From Gentiana macrophylla (lineage: Eukaryota; Streptophyta; Magnoliopsida; Gentianales; Gentianaceae): DNA of 64,000 nt. The first letter of the stretch is position 1; each line of letters opens with the position of its first letter. This document shows positions 32,620 through 45,900 of this stretch, piece by piece. The notes beneath the pieces are model-generated. The model was not told the origin of the DNA, made no database searches, and was given only the letters and a program-made list of their open reading frames with translations. The translations under genes were made by a program, and so were the position numbers. The DNA lies in NCBI GenBank assembly GCA_026214975.1, contig CM047815.1:76661299-76725298 (forward strand). Direction: 5' to 3'.

Positions 32620-34230
32620 GAAATTGTTGAAGTTGAGTATTTATTTAAATGCCTGTGGTTCGCTGCATGATAAAAGAATAATTGAATAATTACACGGAGA
32701 CGAAGAAAGATTTATATTTGATAATTTTGTTTTTTTCTTATGATTCATAAGATTTATGAAACTTACTGAGTACGCATTCAATATAAATTTATTTATTGGA
32801 TTTGTCTTAACATAAGTGAGTATCGCGCTCTTTGAAATATTTTTAAAATAAAAATAAAATAAAAAATTTAATATTAAAATTATGTAGTTTTTTAAAAAAG
32901 TCATTGTTTTGTCGATAAAATCGATGTTTATTATCAGTATCTTGATATAGAGATGTAGTTTTAATCTCGGTGTGTCAATTCTTCCGCCACTTTAAGTCAT
33001 TATATTATCACCAATATAGTATTCAATACTCATTTCTTCACTTTATCCCTAATTTATTATCAATCTAACAGTTTTTCATTACTTAACAACTATTGCATTA
33101 ATGATAATCAATTGATATTTTAGATATCTAATCTTTAAATTTATGACATTCAATCAGTTTTTTAACGAGTGTTGATCTTTGCGAAAAATAAAGCCACCCA
33201 CGCCAAGCACTCTTTGGTGGCTCAACACTTTACTCAGAGAAGCAAACCACTTTTGACTTCCTAGTACCGAGCCCAAGGGAGCTCGCCCATTCGTTTTGTC
33301 ACCGCTGACCCTCATGTGTCCGACCGCCGTTGGACCGGATCGTCTCGGTCTCTAGCAGGTCGGAGAGGGGTCGGGCACTGAACTTCTAGTGATCGGCAGG
33401 GCGATCCCTGTCGATCTCCTGGATCGGACTAGGTCCTTAGGCTTGCACAATTCCGTAGCGGTAGGAGCTCGGTCATCTTCCCCGTTCTCTGTGGGCCGAC
33501 TCCGCCATCCCGGTACATCTCGGGCAGAGCCTGTCTTTAATCTTATAGCCCACGTGCATAATAACCAGATAACCATTACAGAATCCTGAACAATAAGGGC
33601 TCGAATCTTTATCACTTAATGTTAATATTTGAATACTATAATTATCTCCTATAATCAAGAGATCATTCAATCATAATATTTTTTCTTAAGGAATACGTTA
33701 ATCAGTGTCAATACCGACGAGTGCAGTTAAAAGTGCCCAGTTGGAAAAGCGGTAGGTGTTGCATTGGTATCATTGTGGAAGCGGGGGAGGGGGGCTGGTA
33801 GTTGTCCATGTGAAGCATACCGGTACAGTACAAGCTGAACGCGTAGGCTAGCTACTACCCGCTACACTAATAATGGCAATGGCAAGGATTGTATTTCTTA
33901 TCTGTTTCTATTATTATGTTGAATAATAAGGTTGAAAATACACGAATTTACAAATTATGAAATAGTTTCTCAACCTTTAATTATTATATTAAAATATAAA
34001 ATATTGAATGGTAGGTATCATCATAACCTATAAAAATATTATGGATTTGGTAAAATGATTGTAATGGAGATTGAAACCCTACAAAAGCGGCAGCCGAATA
34101 GTGGCGAATTATGAAGAAATTTAATCATAATTCTTGATTAAATTTAAGATCATCCGAACCAAACCAACCTGAAATAATATAATTGATTGATTTCATCTTT
34201 TACAAACTGAAATGCTTGGTTTGCGAAATC
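32620..34230. other. Intergenic region containing a GC-rich island
   Basis: The region is mostly AT-rich, but 33250-33540 is clearly GC-richer (GGTCGG, CGGATCG motifs) and may be an LTR fragment or a retrotransposon scrap. Near 33030-33110 a sequence (AACAACTATTGCATTAATGAT) matches part of the MITE at 42340, so a MITE remnant is likely. No gene seen. Confidence 0.5.
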
Positions 34231-34639
34231 CTTAAATGTCTTTTTTGTTAGAGCATGGATATTTTATCTCGTTTCTTTTTTGGATTTTTTTTTCTCAACA
34301 TCTCATCCTTTATTGGTCGCATCGTCTTTATGATGGTTGGGGCCTTTAAGGACACTTTATTAAATCTTTCTGAGTCACCACAATAATGTATTGAGGTTGT
34401 TCATGAAAACAAAATCAAGTATAAAGTAAGATACGGTAAGCTGAAAGCATCACAATAAAACTTGAATATTCATTACTAGAATATAAAGTAGACCAACGTT
34501 ACATCATATACTATTGCTAGATGATAAAATGGAGGTGGTAGCAACACAAACAAAAATAAATAGAGATAAGACAAGTGTCTAATACAAATAATGTAACTCA
34601 ATATCACACATAGATTTGCCATGTTATTCAGTAGTAATA

Positions 34640-35112
34640 TTTTTAACACTCTTCTTCAAACCGGATGAGGCTTAGAGCACATTCAGTTTGGCTCTAAAGA
34701 AAAACTGCAATTGATAAGGTGTCAAGGCTTTGGTGAAAGAATCAACAATCTTGCCATCATAAGGTAAATATTGGACTTCGGTTTGGTGATTCAACACTTG
34801 ATTCTTGATAATGTTGTTAGTCCCGGAAGGATAAACTTAATTATGGGCTAAAAAGGTAGCCCAAATATTGTCGCACCAAGTAATAGGAACATTTGGAGAA
34901 GACTACTTAAGTTCAACAAGAAATTGTGAATCCAATTGAAGTTCAACATATGGGTTTGCAAGAGCTCTATATTCTGACCGGTGTTTGATCTAAACAACAT
35001 GTTGTTTCTTTAACCTCCAGGAAACTAGGTTTTCACAAAGATATGCACAATACTAAACAACGAATTTTTTATCGTGAGGACTATATGCCCAAGCTTCATT
35101 AGAGTAGCCATT
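34640..35112 (-). pseudogene. Ty1/copia RNase H remnant
   Basis: On the minus strand, translated pieces read as the end of a copia polyprotein: a YRALANP-type RNase H block, PITWCDNI, and then SFTKALTPYQ...KLNV, with several stops between them. Only the last ~150 codons survive. A following TGTTA-start on the same strand (about 34650 leftwards) may be its LTR. Short, decayed and without function. Confidence 0.7.
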
Positions 35113-35115
35113 TAG

Positions 35116-35725
35116 ATGAATAAAATGAATAGGAAGTGCCGGTCACCAGTAGGTAGGGAAGAAGTTGGTGAGAAGCAAGTTATGGGTCTAGAGTTGGTTC
35201 AAGAAGCAATGAAGAAAGTTTTGTTGATCCGTGAGCGTAAGAAAGAGGCTCACGATGGTCAGAAAAGCTGGGCTAACAAGCATCATAGACCACTTGAGTT
35301 TGAAGGTGGTGAGAAAGTGATCTCAAAGTTTCGCCTAGTTTAGACGTTTTGGTGAGAAAGGCAAACTTAGTCTGAGATATGTTGGTCCTTTTGAAGTTGT
35401 GGAAAGGTTGGTCTTGTTGAATCTTATCAGTTCATGTTGCCACCGTCGTTGGCTAGAGTGCATGATGTGTTTCATGTGTCGATGTTGCAAAAATGCTTCG
35501 TTGATTCAGGGCTAGTGGCGGATGTTGACCATGATCTTTTACAAGGTAATCTAGCTTATGAAGAAATACCGATAAGGATTTTGGCAAAGAAGAGACAGTG
35601 GTCTTAGAAGAAGATTGCGGTTCTAGTCATAGTGCAGTGAAGCAATCGTACAACTCAAGAAGAAACTTGGGAGCTAGAAGTAGACATGATCGATCGTTAT
35701 CCAAAGTTTCTTTACTAAGTGCATC
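35116..35725 (+). pseudogene. Ty3/gypsy chromovirus integrase C-terminus and chromodomain remnant
   Basis: The open stretch 35116-35343 encodes the integrase tail (GEKQVMGLELVQEA, then RPLEFEGGEKV). Beyond its stop the similarity continues in shifted frames: a YVGPFEVVE-like block (about 35370), VHDVFHVSML (about 35455) and a chromodomain-type end near 35660-35720 (TWELEVDMIDRYP). Plant gypsy chromoviruses end pol in this order. It abuts the copia remnant, so one was probably inserted into or joined to the other. Confidence 0.8.
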
Positions 35726-37220
35726 AAGTTTCAAGGACGAAACTTCTTTTGTGCATTTTAAGTTGTTTTCTTAAGTACTTTGCTATACTATGAACTGTTG
35801 TTGACCGTTTCTTTTAAAAATCTTGGTAAGAAGATTATGTCATGTTTTTCGGCTTGACAAACATGACTTTCTTTTTTTTTATCTTATACTCTTACTAAAC
35901 TTATGTGTGAGTTTACTTCTTGTTTAGAACAAGAAGATATGCATATTCACGAAGATTATGATGATGAGTTTGGAGAGCAAGTTTTGGATGAAGTCATGGA
36001 ATTTCTTTATGTTATTAGCCATTGATCCCTTTAAATAAGACATGTGTGACAAGTAGTTAGGTAGTTTCCCTTTTCAGACAAGTTGGTTGTATTGGATTTA
36101 GTTGTGGTTCCAGTTATTTGTGAATCTAGTTACGGTATTCTTGTTTGTTGTGTTGACTCTGAGAGTCCGTCCCTTCAGTCTCAGCATGTTCTTTTTCTTC
36201 TTCCGCGCCACGTTAGTCTTATTGAATTTTAAGTGTTTTTTCTAAAAGTCATGAGCCAAACATTCTATTTTCGGATAAACACGCAGTATCCGAGAACGGA
36301 GTGTTATACTATAACTTAAAATTTATAACATTAATTCAATTTGTTAATTAGTGTGAAAACTTCAAAAGACTTGTAATTTTAAGCAAGATAGCATAATAAT
36401 CGCAAAGTTAATTTCACTGTATGGAACATATATACAGTGTCTCCCCAGATGCCAAATATGTTTTTCGTGTTCAGTTTACATTATTATTTTTATTATTTTG
36501 AATCATACAATATTAAGTTAAACAACATATTTCAATCTGAAATGTCAAGTTTACCATAAATAAATTTATTGTAGACTAGTTATAAAATGTGTAACAATAA
36601 TATCGTATCATCTAGCAAATCATTCACATTTGTTTATAAGTTTTAATTAATATTCTCACAAACTAACAAATCATGTTTGAATATTGAAAATCGGATACGG
36701 TCTAGTAATATTGTAAAGTCCCAAATCGGTAAGGTAAAATTCTGCTCACCCTCATATAGGTGTGAGACATAAATGTCTTGTCAACTCGGGTTGGCCCTTT
36801 TAAACCAAAATGAGGGCGGCGGATCAAATAATTGGCCAGGACCATTTTTATTTCTCATTTAAGCTTACTGAGCCAGGCCCTGGAGGCGTTACAAGTATAG
36901 ATCATTGCATTTTCATATCAGAATCATGGTTCGATTCTTATCCTGTCCTGAAAAGGAAAAGAAAAAGAAGTCATGTTTGAATATTTAAAACTGACGGTGA
37001 CTATTTAAGCATCGGAGTTGAATAATGCCCAATCACAACCTTCACCTATGAAAAAAAGGGTGATTGAGTCAAAAGTGCACCTTTTAATACAAAATAAATA
37101 ATCATGACACTTTATTTTAATTACTATAAGGACAAATAATTTCCGTTGAACACAAATATCCTTATTACCAAAATGAGCGCGCGCCACACAACCTGTTCTT
37201 TTTACACAGGATGTAATTAA
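35726..37220. other. Intergenic, possibly LTR-derived, no gene recognised
   Basis: The first few hundred bases follow a chromovirus pol end and may include LTR sequence. A stretch near 36715-36900 (AAAGTCCCAAATCGGT, CTCGGGTTGGCCC) resembles plant LTR or leader DNA. Nothing coding is supported. Confidence 0.4.
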
Positions 37221-37224
37221 ACAT

Positions 37225-37545
37225 GTTTTTTTTTCTTTTAACAACCGTAACTTTTGACGTAGAACTCCGATCATCAAAAAAAAGTCACCAAAATTCATGT
37301 TTTTTTTTTGCTCTTTATTTTGAGATCTCATACAATACCCTTCCGACGTAAATTTTGAAAGCCGAAAAAACATTTGCCTTAATCGAAGCGTTTTTCTTAT
37401 AAACGACCGTAACTTTTGATTTAGAACACTGATCTTCAAAATTCTTTCACCAAAGTTCATAGTTTTTTTTCTCTTCATTTTGAGACCTCATACGATACCC
37501 TTTCTACGTAGTTATTTAAAGCCGAATTTAATCGCAGCGTTTACA
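37225..37545. repeat. ~162-bp tandem duplication
   Basis: ACCGTAACTTTTGA occurs at 37244 and 37406, with similar flanks including GAGA.CTCATAC.ATACCCTT. Two diverged copies; satellite-like or LTR-derived. Confidence 0.75.
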
Positions 37546-39929
37546 CTAACACAGTATCAGTAACACAATATCATTAACATCATTACCATTACCATTAACA
37601 ATAGCAGTGTGGGATTAGACAAAAATCATGGACTCGGCAAGTTTTGCAACAACACCGACACCCAATATTTCTTTATGGATTAAAATGGAAACAAACTGTA
37701 AACTAAAAATCATTTGGACAATAATGTAATCATATTAACACCCAAAAAACTTGTGTATTTTCAAATAACACATTCAATCACAACGGGAAAAAAATTACAA
37801 CATATATGATAATTAAGTTACATCAAGGAAAGGATTACTCATGCCATTTCTATAAAAATAAAAATAAAAACATAGATTTACAAGAACTAACTAACTAGTA
37901 GTATGTAAATGCAACATATGGCTCTTAGGCATGTGATGATCTTGATTTTTTCTTGTATACTCGTGATGAAACATCAGCATTGCCTCACCATTTTGAATCA
38001 ACAGCCAACAATCACCTGGGCCAAAACCACCTGCAATGACACCTTTTACTAACTATACATTGTGATATTAACAGTATCAGTAACACAGTATCAGGCTAAT
38101 TTAAGGCTTAATTCAATGTACTACTTCAAGGCACACATATCTGGCTCATATAAGGCTCATTTAAGGCTTAATTCAAGGGACACGGTATCATATATGGCTC
38201 ATATAAGGCACACAATATCGATATGATGATCATATAAAGCACAAGTGATATTAAATACAATATCAGCTCAAAATGACTTTCTCATTTGGTATATGGTTAA
38301 TTCACATTAATTAACCATTTTTTTCACATCAATTTTCTCTTAACAACACAGCACTCATTGCATCTGCACCATATTATTATAATAACTCAGTCCAAGAATG
38401 GAACCATAATCGGAATCATATGACTCAGACCCAAACAAACCCCTTCCATTGTATATAGGATATAGGTTGATATGCTGTGTATTTTGAGAAATAATGTTGA
38501 ATCTATATCTTTTTCTATTTTCTTCAAAAAATCTTAGACTTATTTCTGAAATATAGAGGCAGAGAATGTGGATTATCACTATTGAATTTGTTTGCTCCTT
38601 TGCTAAACTAAGTCAACGGTATCATCGATTGTTATTGTTTGCAATTTACAGTTGTTTGCAACGAATACAAATAGCATATTTTTTGCTTTTTCAACGCAGA
38701 AAAAAAAAAAAACTGCAGTAAATCAATGAATTGTCCAAGCAATATATGATTGCAATGAAATAAGCAACATTTGCACTCTGGGGTATAATAAATCTCTATA
38801 ATTTTACTCCTTTTGCGTCTCTTGCTGCTGGGAGAGAAACTAATTTGCAAAATTCCAGTTTCGTTTATATATTTAAACAGAACTCCTTAACGACAGATTC
38901 TTTGCCCAAAGACTCAACAGCAGATGAAGGACTAAAATTATGCAGTAGGGAGAACGAATTAGCTTTTATAGTGAAAATATCTTGAGAATTTTCAAATCTG
39001 CGATACCGAGCAGGAGAAAAGTGAAGGCGAATGAATTTCTGACCTGGATCGACTTGGAAAAAGTAGGAAAAACGGAGTAAAAGAAATCCTTGCCTTTAAG
39101 TATGGAGTTGGATCAGCAGTGAGCAACTTGCGAAGTGGTGAAGTTGAGGTTTTTTATTTACCTTTGGGGAGGAGGAGGACGAGCAGAGTTTCTCCGACCC
39201 ACCAACGGCTGTCAAGGGCGGTTGAGTTGCTAAAACAGCCGCAGTTAATTGCAATGTCATCGGAAAGATATGGTGGTGTCGGATTATTTACACTATTATT
39301 TACAGAAAGCATGTAATGATGATGATAAGAGAAAAAGATGAGGAATGAAAAAAAACTAGAGAAAATGAATGTTGAAGGAAATGCATCTCGCTTTTTCCGT
39401 TAATGCTTTGCCCGGAAAACAATCGTGGAGGAAGCAAATCAAAGAGCAGGTTTTGAAGTTGAGAATGAATAGCTGGATTAAAGATTAAATAAGGGGGAAA
39501 ATGTGGACTGTTACCTAATTTTTTTCCCTGGAAAAAAAAAAACAAAAACTAGCCGTTGATTTATCAGCACATGAAGAGTCAGCTTGATGCTTTTGAAGCT
39601 CTACTCTATTCCAAAGGTGATATAAACATAACCTCTATGCTACATCTCAGAAAATATCTACGTCACAACTTAGACCCAACAATCACGTACAGCCGTTGAT
39701 CAATCAACGGTCAACGGTAATAGATGATGACTATAGTTGAGTTATGACACAGAATGTGATGTCCCTTGCTTCTCCAACCAACCATTAATGGACACATCGG
39801 ATCATACGTGTTCTGAGGGAAAGTTGATGATAAATGCTCAAATTTTAAAGCAGCCAACTTTCTTGTCAAATATCAAATATTGCAGAGGATTGAAGGAAGT
39901 AAATGAACTTTTTCTGCAGGGAGCAAAAG
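37546..39929. other. 3' intergenic region of the oligopeptidase gene
   Basis: AT-rich DNA with microsatellite-like CATTACCATTA and AAGGCTCATATAAGGC repeats (about 37560-38240). No gene or element boundaries were recognised. Confidence 0.45.
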
Positions 39930-42900
39930 CTAGCTCCACTCGGTTCTGCTGCGAACAAAGGCTTCCATTGATGGCTCTCTTCCAAGAAAATCAGTTATCA
40001 TTTCTATAGAATCTTTTCCAGCTCCTGGAGCCATCACCTGCCATAAAGAAGCCCAAATTCTATATGAATTTTTTTTACCTAAATTTTGAGGGACCTTCAG
40101 TCACATTCATCATCTCAGCCGTTGATCAATCAATAGGTCCAATATCGATGGGTTGTTACTATTATCATCATCAACAGCTCAGATGACGGGTGTGACTGAA
40201 ACATGGTCAAGAAGATGTCGGTAGCATTTTCCGTCGATTTAAGCACATCTTAGAGGCATCCAACAAGTGAAAATCAAACAGAAGAGAGTGATACAACTCA
40301 TATTTTCAGACCTATGCGATTTACCAGGATTTATCATAAAACGACTTGGATATTGATTTTTTTTTTCTCTTGAGGCTATAAGAGTAAAACCAACACATAA
40401 TTGCAAGAAATTTCTCAATATGACTTCTTCAGATTCTTAAAATTGTAATGAAATCTCCCTTTTTCCTTCATGTTGAATTATCATCTCTCCGTGTCTCCCA
40501 AAAGCTTAAGATGATGATGAGGTAGATAATTAACATTTTATATACTTAACACTTCAAAAAGTTACCTTGCTCCTGAATTGCATGCCTGTATACGGATCGA
40601 GAAGATTGTCACGGAATTTTGAATCAAAAATATCAGCAGCAAAAACCTACATGGCAATAATATTTGAGGTGAGAAGTGAACAGCAAACATGGTCAAAATC
40701 CTAGCCCTTCAAGATCTATTAAATGTGGATTTGGTAATAGAAATAACAAGTTCATAGTTTATACACAAAATTTCCAGGAAAAAAGAAGGAATAATAAAAG
40801 CAACTAAGAGGTAAGAGTGATAAAGAGGAAAGGCAGACCTCACTCCAAATCTGACTATAGCAGGTAGCTTCATAGCCAATAGCACTACAAGGAAAACAAG
40901 ACGCAGGATTTGTTCCTTCTACTATTGGCAATCCCAACATCACCTGCAGGTTAATGAAATTTACTGTTGGTTAAAATTATAATGATTCGACTAAATAGGA
41001 GCTTCGTATTTTAAATTTAAAGTTTTTTTCACCTTTGGATGGAGATGTTCAAATACTCGAACAAAATCAACATTTTCAGTAGAGTGTATAATCTGATCAA
41101 AAAGACCTGACAAACATGTTTCCACAGTTTCAGGAAAAAGCAGCCAACAAAGCCTAATCACTATTGGACCAGTAAATTTGGGAAAATAACACCAGAATCA
41201 CTTTCTTATAAGAAAAACCAATCTGACGATGTATAACATAAGAAAATTGATGGAAAGCTCCGAGATGGATGAGACTGCTTACAATATAAAATTTTCTGTT
41301 TCAATTTCAATGCCGACAAGGAAAATCTCCACCGCTTCAACAATTCACAAGTCTTTTCATCGATAGGCTTCGTGATATCCTACAAGATGTATTACCATAC
41401 AAGAATCCTTGTTATAGCCATAAGAGAGAGAGCCATAACCTGAATAGAATAGCAACATAGAAAAGACAAATCTTTCTGTATGAGATTCTGGAATACATCT
41501 CGATTTCCTTAGTATGTATCAGTATCTCTAAAAGGTTTAGGAGGCATTCTATAAACATCATTTCTTGATTCAATTTCAGTTAAAAAATCAGAGCCCGAAA
41601 GGGATTAAAAAAATGAAGGATGTAATATATGTATAACCTGATGGAAACCAGATATGAGTTTCAAAGAGAGCTTTTCATAACACCTGCCGAAAAAATAATC
41701 ACGGTATGGCAGCATAAGTCCTTTACCTATTTGCTAGAATTTCAGAGAGAGTTTACTAAGAGTATAAATAGTTTCCCTTAACTATTACCAGTTTTCAAGA
41801 ATCTGGGCCGGAATCTCAACAAAGTCGGGATCTAGACGCAGCCCTGAAAACCTGACAAAGGATGCCCTGTTGCAGATGTGGTGAACCTGGAAGCAATTGT
41901 TAAAATATTCAACTTGATTCCACACAAGTACTACCTCAGTCCTCAAATGCAAGTCATTCTAGCACTTTTTGTTTGTCCCTTAATGCAAGTCCTTTTGCAA
42001 TTCCAAGAGAGCATTAATTAACATTTTCCCTCATCTTTCCCTAATTTATATACGTGATACGTCCAACCACTTTTAATTACTACCTCCATCCCAAAATATA
42101 AGGCATTTTAGCCTTATGCACATAGATTAAGAAAGCTCATAAATGATTCAGTTTTTAGCATTTTTAGGACATAAATGCCCTGCTGTGTTTACCCTACATT
42201 TAATAGGGGTGAGATGAATAAATAGGGGTTAAAAAGGAAAAAATGCATTATATAGCATTGGTTTGTGAGAATGCCGTATAATATGGGATAACCAAAACGC
42301 AAAAATGTCTTACATTACGGGAAAGACGTAGTACTTTACAACTATTGCATTAATGATAGACAAAGGGGAGGGAGTACATAGCATGTATGACAACAGATTT
42401 CGATCAAGAAGCACATGGCTGACATCATCCAATCGAATTGACATGCAGTACAAGATTCCAGAATGCAGTATAAAAATGGTCTACTGTGAAGCCAAATTTC
42501 ACGGATAGATCCCCATGAGTATCTCATAGAGGAAGGTAGGACATATGATGATTTTTACCAGCTCTATACAAAGAGAAATGATAGCTCTGATTCTACAAAA
42601 TGATATATGCTATTGAGAATGACATACCACATGACCAAACTCATGGAAAAGATTAACCACTTCAGAGAACCGCAGTAACCCAGGATTTCCATCAACTCCC
42701 TTTCTGAATTGTGATATAAGTAATGCAACAGGCACCTGCAAAAGAAGAAACAAGAAAAAAAGGATAATGATATTAACCAAGACAACCCACTAAAATGAGT
42801 TGTGTATCTAAGAAGAAATGTTACAGCACCGACAGCTATTGCAAACGAGGAGCAGCATTTAAAGCAAAATGCATCATGATGCAGAAAAGAAAACAACCAC

Positions 42901-45900
42901 CTAACAAAAGTCAACAAGACCATAAGCATATATGGAGACTTATAAGATGACTCAGATTACTTCCTGGAGGAAGAAAACAAATAAATTCGTTTGTATTTCC
43001 ACTACGGAAAGCATTAGCATACGTCTTTTGTAATTAAAAAAAATTATATATGTAAAAGGAACTACCTCTGTCCCGTTTTATCTTTTTCTTTAGCACTTTA
43101 TATTTTTCTCATATTATGCGTCACTTTACAAAAAACAATTCAGTAGTTAATGCTATTTTTCTCAATCTACCTCTTTTGCCACTATTTATCGCTACAACAA
43201 CATTTATTGGTAGAAGATAGGAAAGGCAATTTAATCCATATAACGCAAAAATGGGCCATTTATTGAGTCTAGTCCATAAGCGATAAGTAAATAGGGACGG
43301 AGTTAGTACATATAAAAAGAGGATAATACTTGTACAGATACCCTATGTTTCAAAATAAAGGCCCATATCAAAATGTTTCAGAAACGCACACCTAAACAAA
43401 ATAAAGAGCATATTACCAGTCTAGTAGATCTGATTGATGCGCAATTTTGTAAACCAACCATGCATGTCTGAGCATATTTTCCTCCCCTGTTTGAGAGCAA
43501 CAAAGTTCAGCTGCAAGTAAAGGCATGTCCATTACCAAGAAAGAAACTGCAAATTTGATGAACCTGGAGTACAAGTCGAGATAGAAGTAACCCATGAGTT
43601 CACTGGAGCTTAAATCAAACACTGCAAAAAGCTGCACATCAGGGTACCAAACATTTGCATCTGCAGTTTCTTCAAATCGTAGTCCTTCACAAGACAACCG
43701 AAGCAGAGGTATTGCATCAGATATGAGATGAACGGATCCCAAAGATCATGAACTGAGGAGAATATTTACCAAATAAGTCTTCACATATCTTGAAGATTCC
43801 CGACAACACCAAATTGATAGGAAAATATTGCATAACAACTCCAAAGTCCAAATCAAACCGTCGTTCTCTGGCCCTATTCATATAATAAGGCAAATCTTCC
43901 ATCCCAAAAGACAAATCCCCTTCTTCTAAGTGCTGAATACATTTTGAAAAGTAAAAACATCTCAGTACACATAATTTCAGATTACAAAGTTAGGCATTGC
44001 AAAAGCCAACAAAAAAAGTTCTATTTACTACTAAATCAAAATTCATCATGAAAAGAAACGAGCCTTTAATTCCTTTAACATATCTAGTTCTCTCAAGGCC
44101 TTATCCGTTAGGCTGGCAGATATGTTCTCCAGGAATTCAAACACCTACAAAAATGTGAGGATCAAAAAACACATCACTTGCAATGTGTAAGGACAAAACT
44201 TGACCAAATATTGCACCAACCTTAGAAGATGATGTTATCATCCTTTGATCTATAGCATATTCCACATAATTTACATAACCAAGCAATCTGGCGAGTTTGT
44301 GCCTAAAATGAACCTGAAGGGAAGAAATGGAAATAATCGCAATAAATTAGGAGATCCCTGTGATGATTAAAAAGATTGATGCAACTGAACAAAAAGCAAC
44401 ACAACTTAGATTTTCTAGCTATTTTTTTAGCTAACATGTGTAGGCCTAGACTCGTTACGCTGACTTAACAGTCTTGATCTTTACTTAATGTCCATATACA
44501 AGTTAAGCTTAGCTCAGAGATTAATTTCATGAACACAAGGCACAAGCTCGTGACAACACCACTGTAATTTTAAGTCAGAATCAGCGTGCAAGCACAAGCT
44601 CCTACCTAACTGAACCACGCTCAAGCTTATGACGAAAAGAACAGGAGATTAAGGAATCTATTTCTGTAAGTGAAAGGGTTATTTCCCTTTTCAATACCTC
44701 TTCAAAGGACAAATCAATCAGGTAGCTTCAATTATTTTAGACCTTCATATTCAAAAAACAAGAACTTCACAATTCAAGAAAGCAACTTTTGATAACGAAA
44801 GACAGACAAAATGCTTTATCATCAATCACAGGATTCAACATCCCCCTGACAACTTTAAGCGAGTGCACCAAATAATGACAACCACACTATTAGATGTGTT
44901 TAGCAGTGAAATAAGATATTTCAATTTTTACTACCAGCTTTTCCAAAATGGTCAGATTGGCTTCGCATTTCCTTCCATAAGCAGCAGCAACAGCCTTTCT
45001 TGTCGATCCCACCTAAAAAGCAATCACAAGGTCAACTTACAGAAGTTGAAGGGAACATGATGATGGAACACTCCACGTGACAGAAAGCATAAATGTTCTC
45101 ATAAGTATCAACAAGACCATCATGACAATCCTCTGAGGGGAAGCGAAATAGACGCCATATTCATTAAAGTCATGCCCAGCAGAGAAAGAAACATTGTTTT
45201 GGCAGATGATTCATATATGCATGGCAATACAAGGCGGAGTATAGGAGCATAAAAGGCAGAAGAAATACTATAAGACTAAAATAAAAAATAAATAAATAAA
45301 ATAATAATGAATCACTGTGATTGCATTCTCATGACTAAAAGCCAATCAAAATATAATTACGAATCACCAATAATAATAGCCATGTCTTCTAGAGCCAATA
45401 AGCTAACTACAAGATGCATGTGTTGATAACCATACCGAGTACCTTGATAAGTCAACATTCAAAAAGAATACTACAAAACCTATTTTTTTTTTTAAAATGA
45501 AAAGCACCTTCAACACTCAAGTCTTATTCCCAGTAGGTGGAGTCGACTACATGGAGCCTGTGTTTGAGCTATGTTAGTTGAATTGAATTTATTTAGTTAA
45601 GAAACACAGTTTCTATTCTCTTCTCGCATATACGGATACCGGTTACAATCAAATAGCTCGCAATGATCACGGCCGGTGGTCGACACTAGTCGAGAATTTA
45701 TAGCACTTCTGCAAAAAAATTGAACTAATCCAGCCATATTCACGTTTTGATTCCTGGTTTATATTACTAATGATCCCAGCTAATGAATCTGGAAAGGAAA
45801 CCAGATAAATCTCCTTTAAAAGAAACATAATTAAGGTCAAATACTAGTTTTTATAATGTACGGTTATATAATTCACTTGTAACTGTGTATAGAAAAGGCA

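Noticed and set aside
43413..43914. Separate small minus-strand genes
   Set aside because: They are exons of the oligopeptidase gene read through into introns; splice sites and phases join them to neighbours.
45525..45560. CCCAGTAGGTGGAGTCGACT motif as a SINE fragment
   Set aside because: It resembles a widely dispersed plant repeat motif, but no ends, boxes or tail could be seen.
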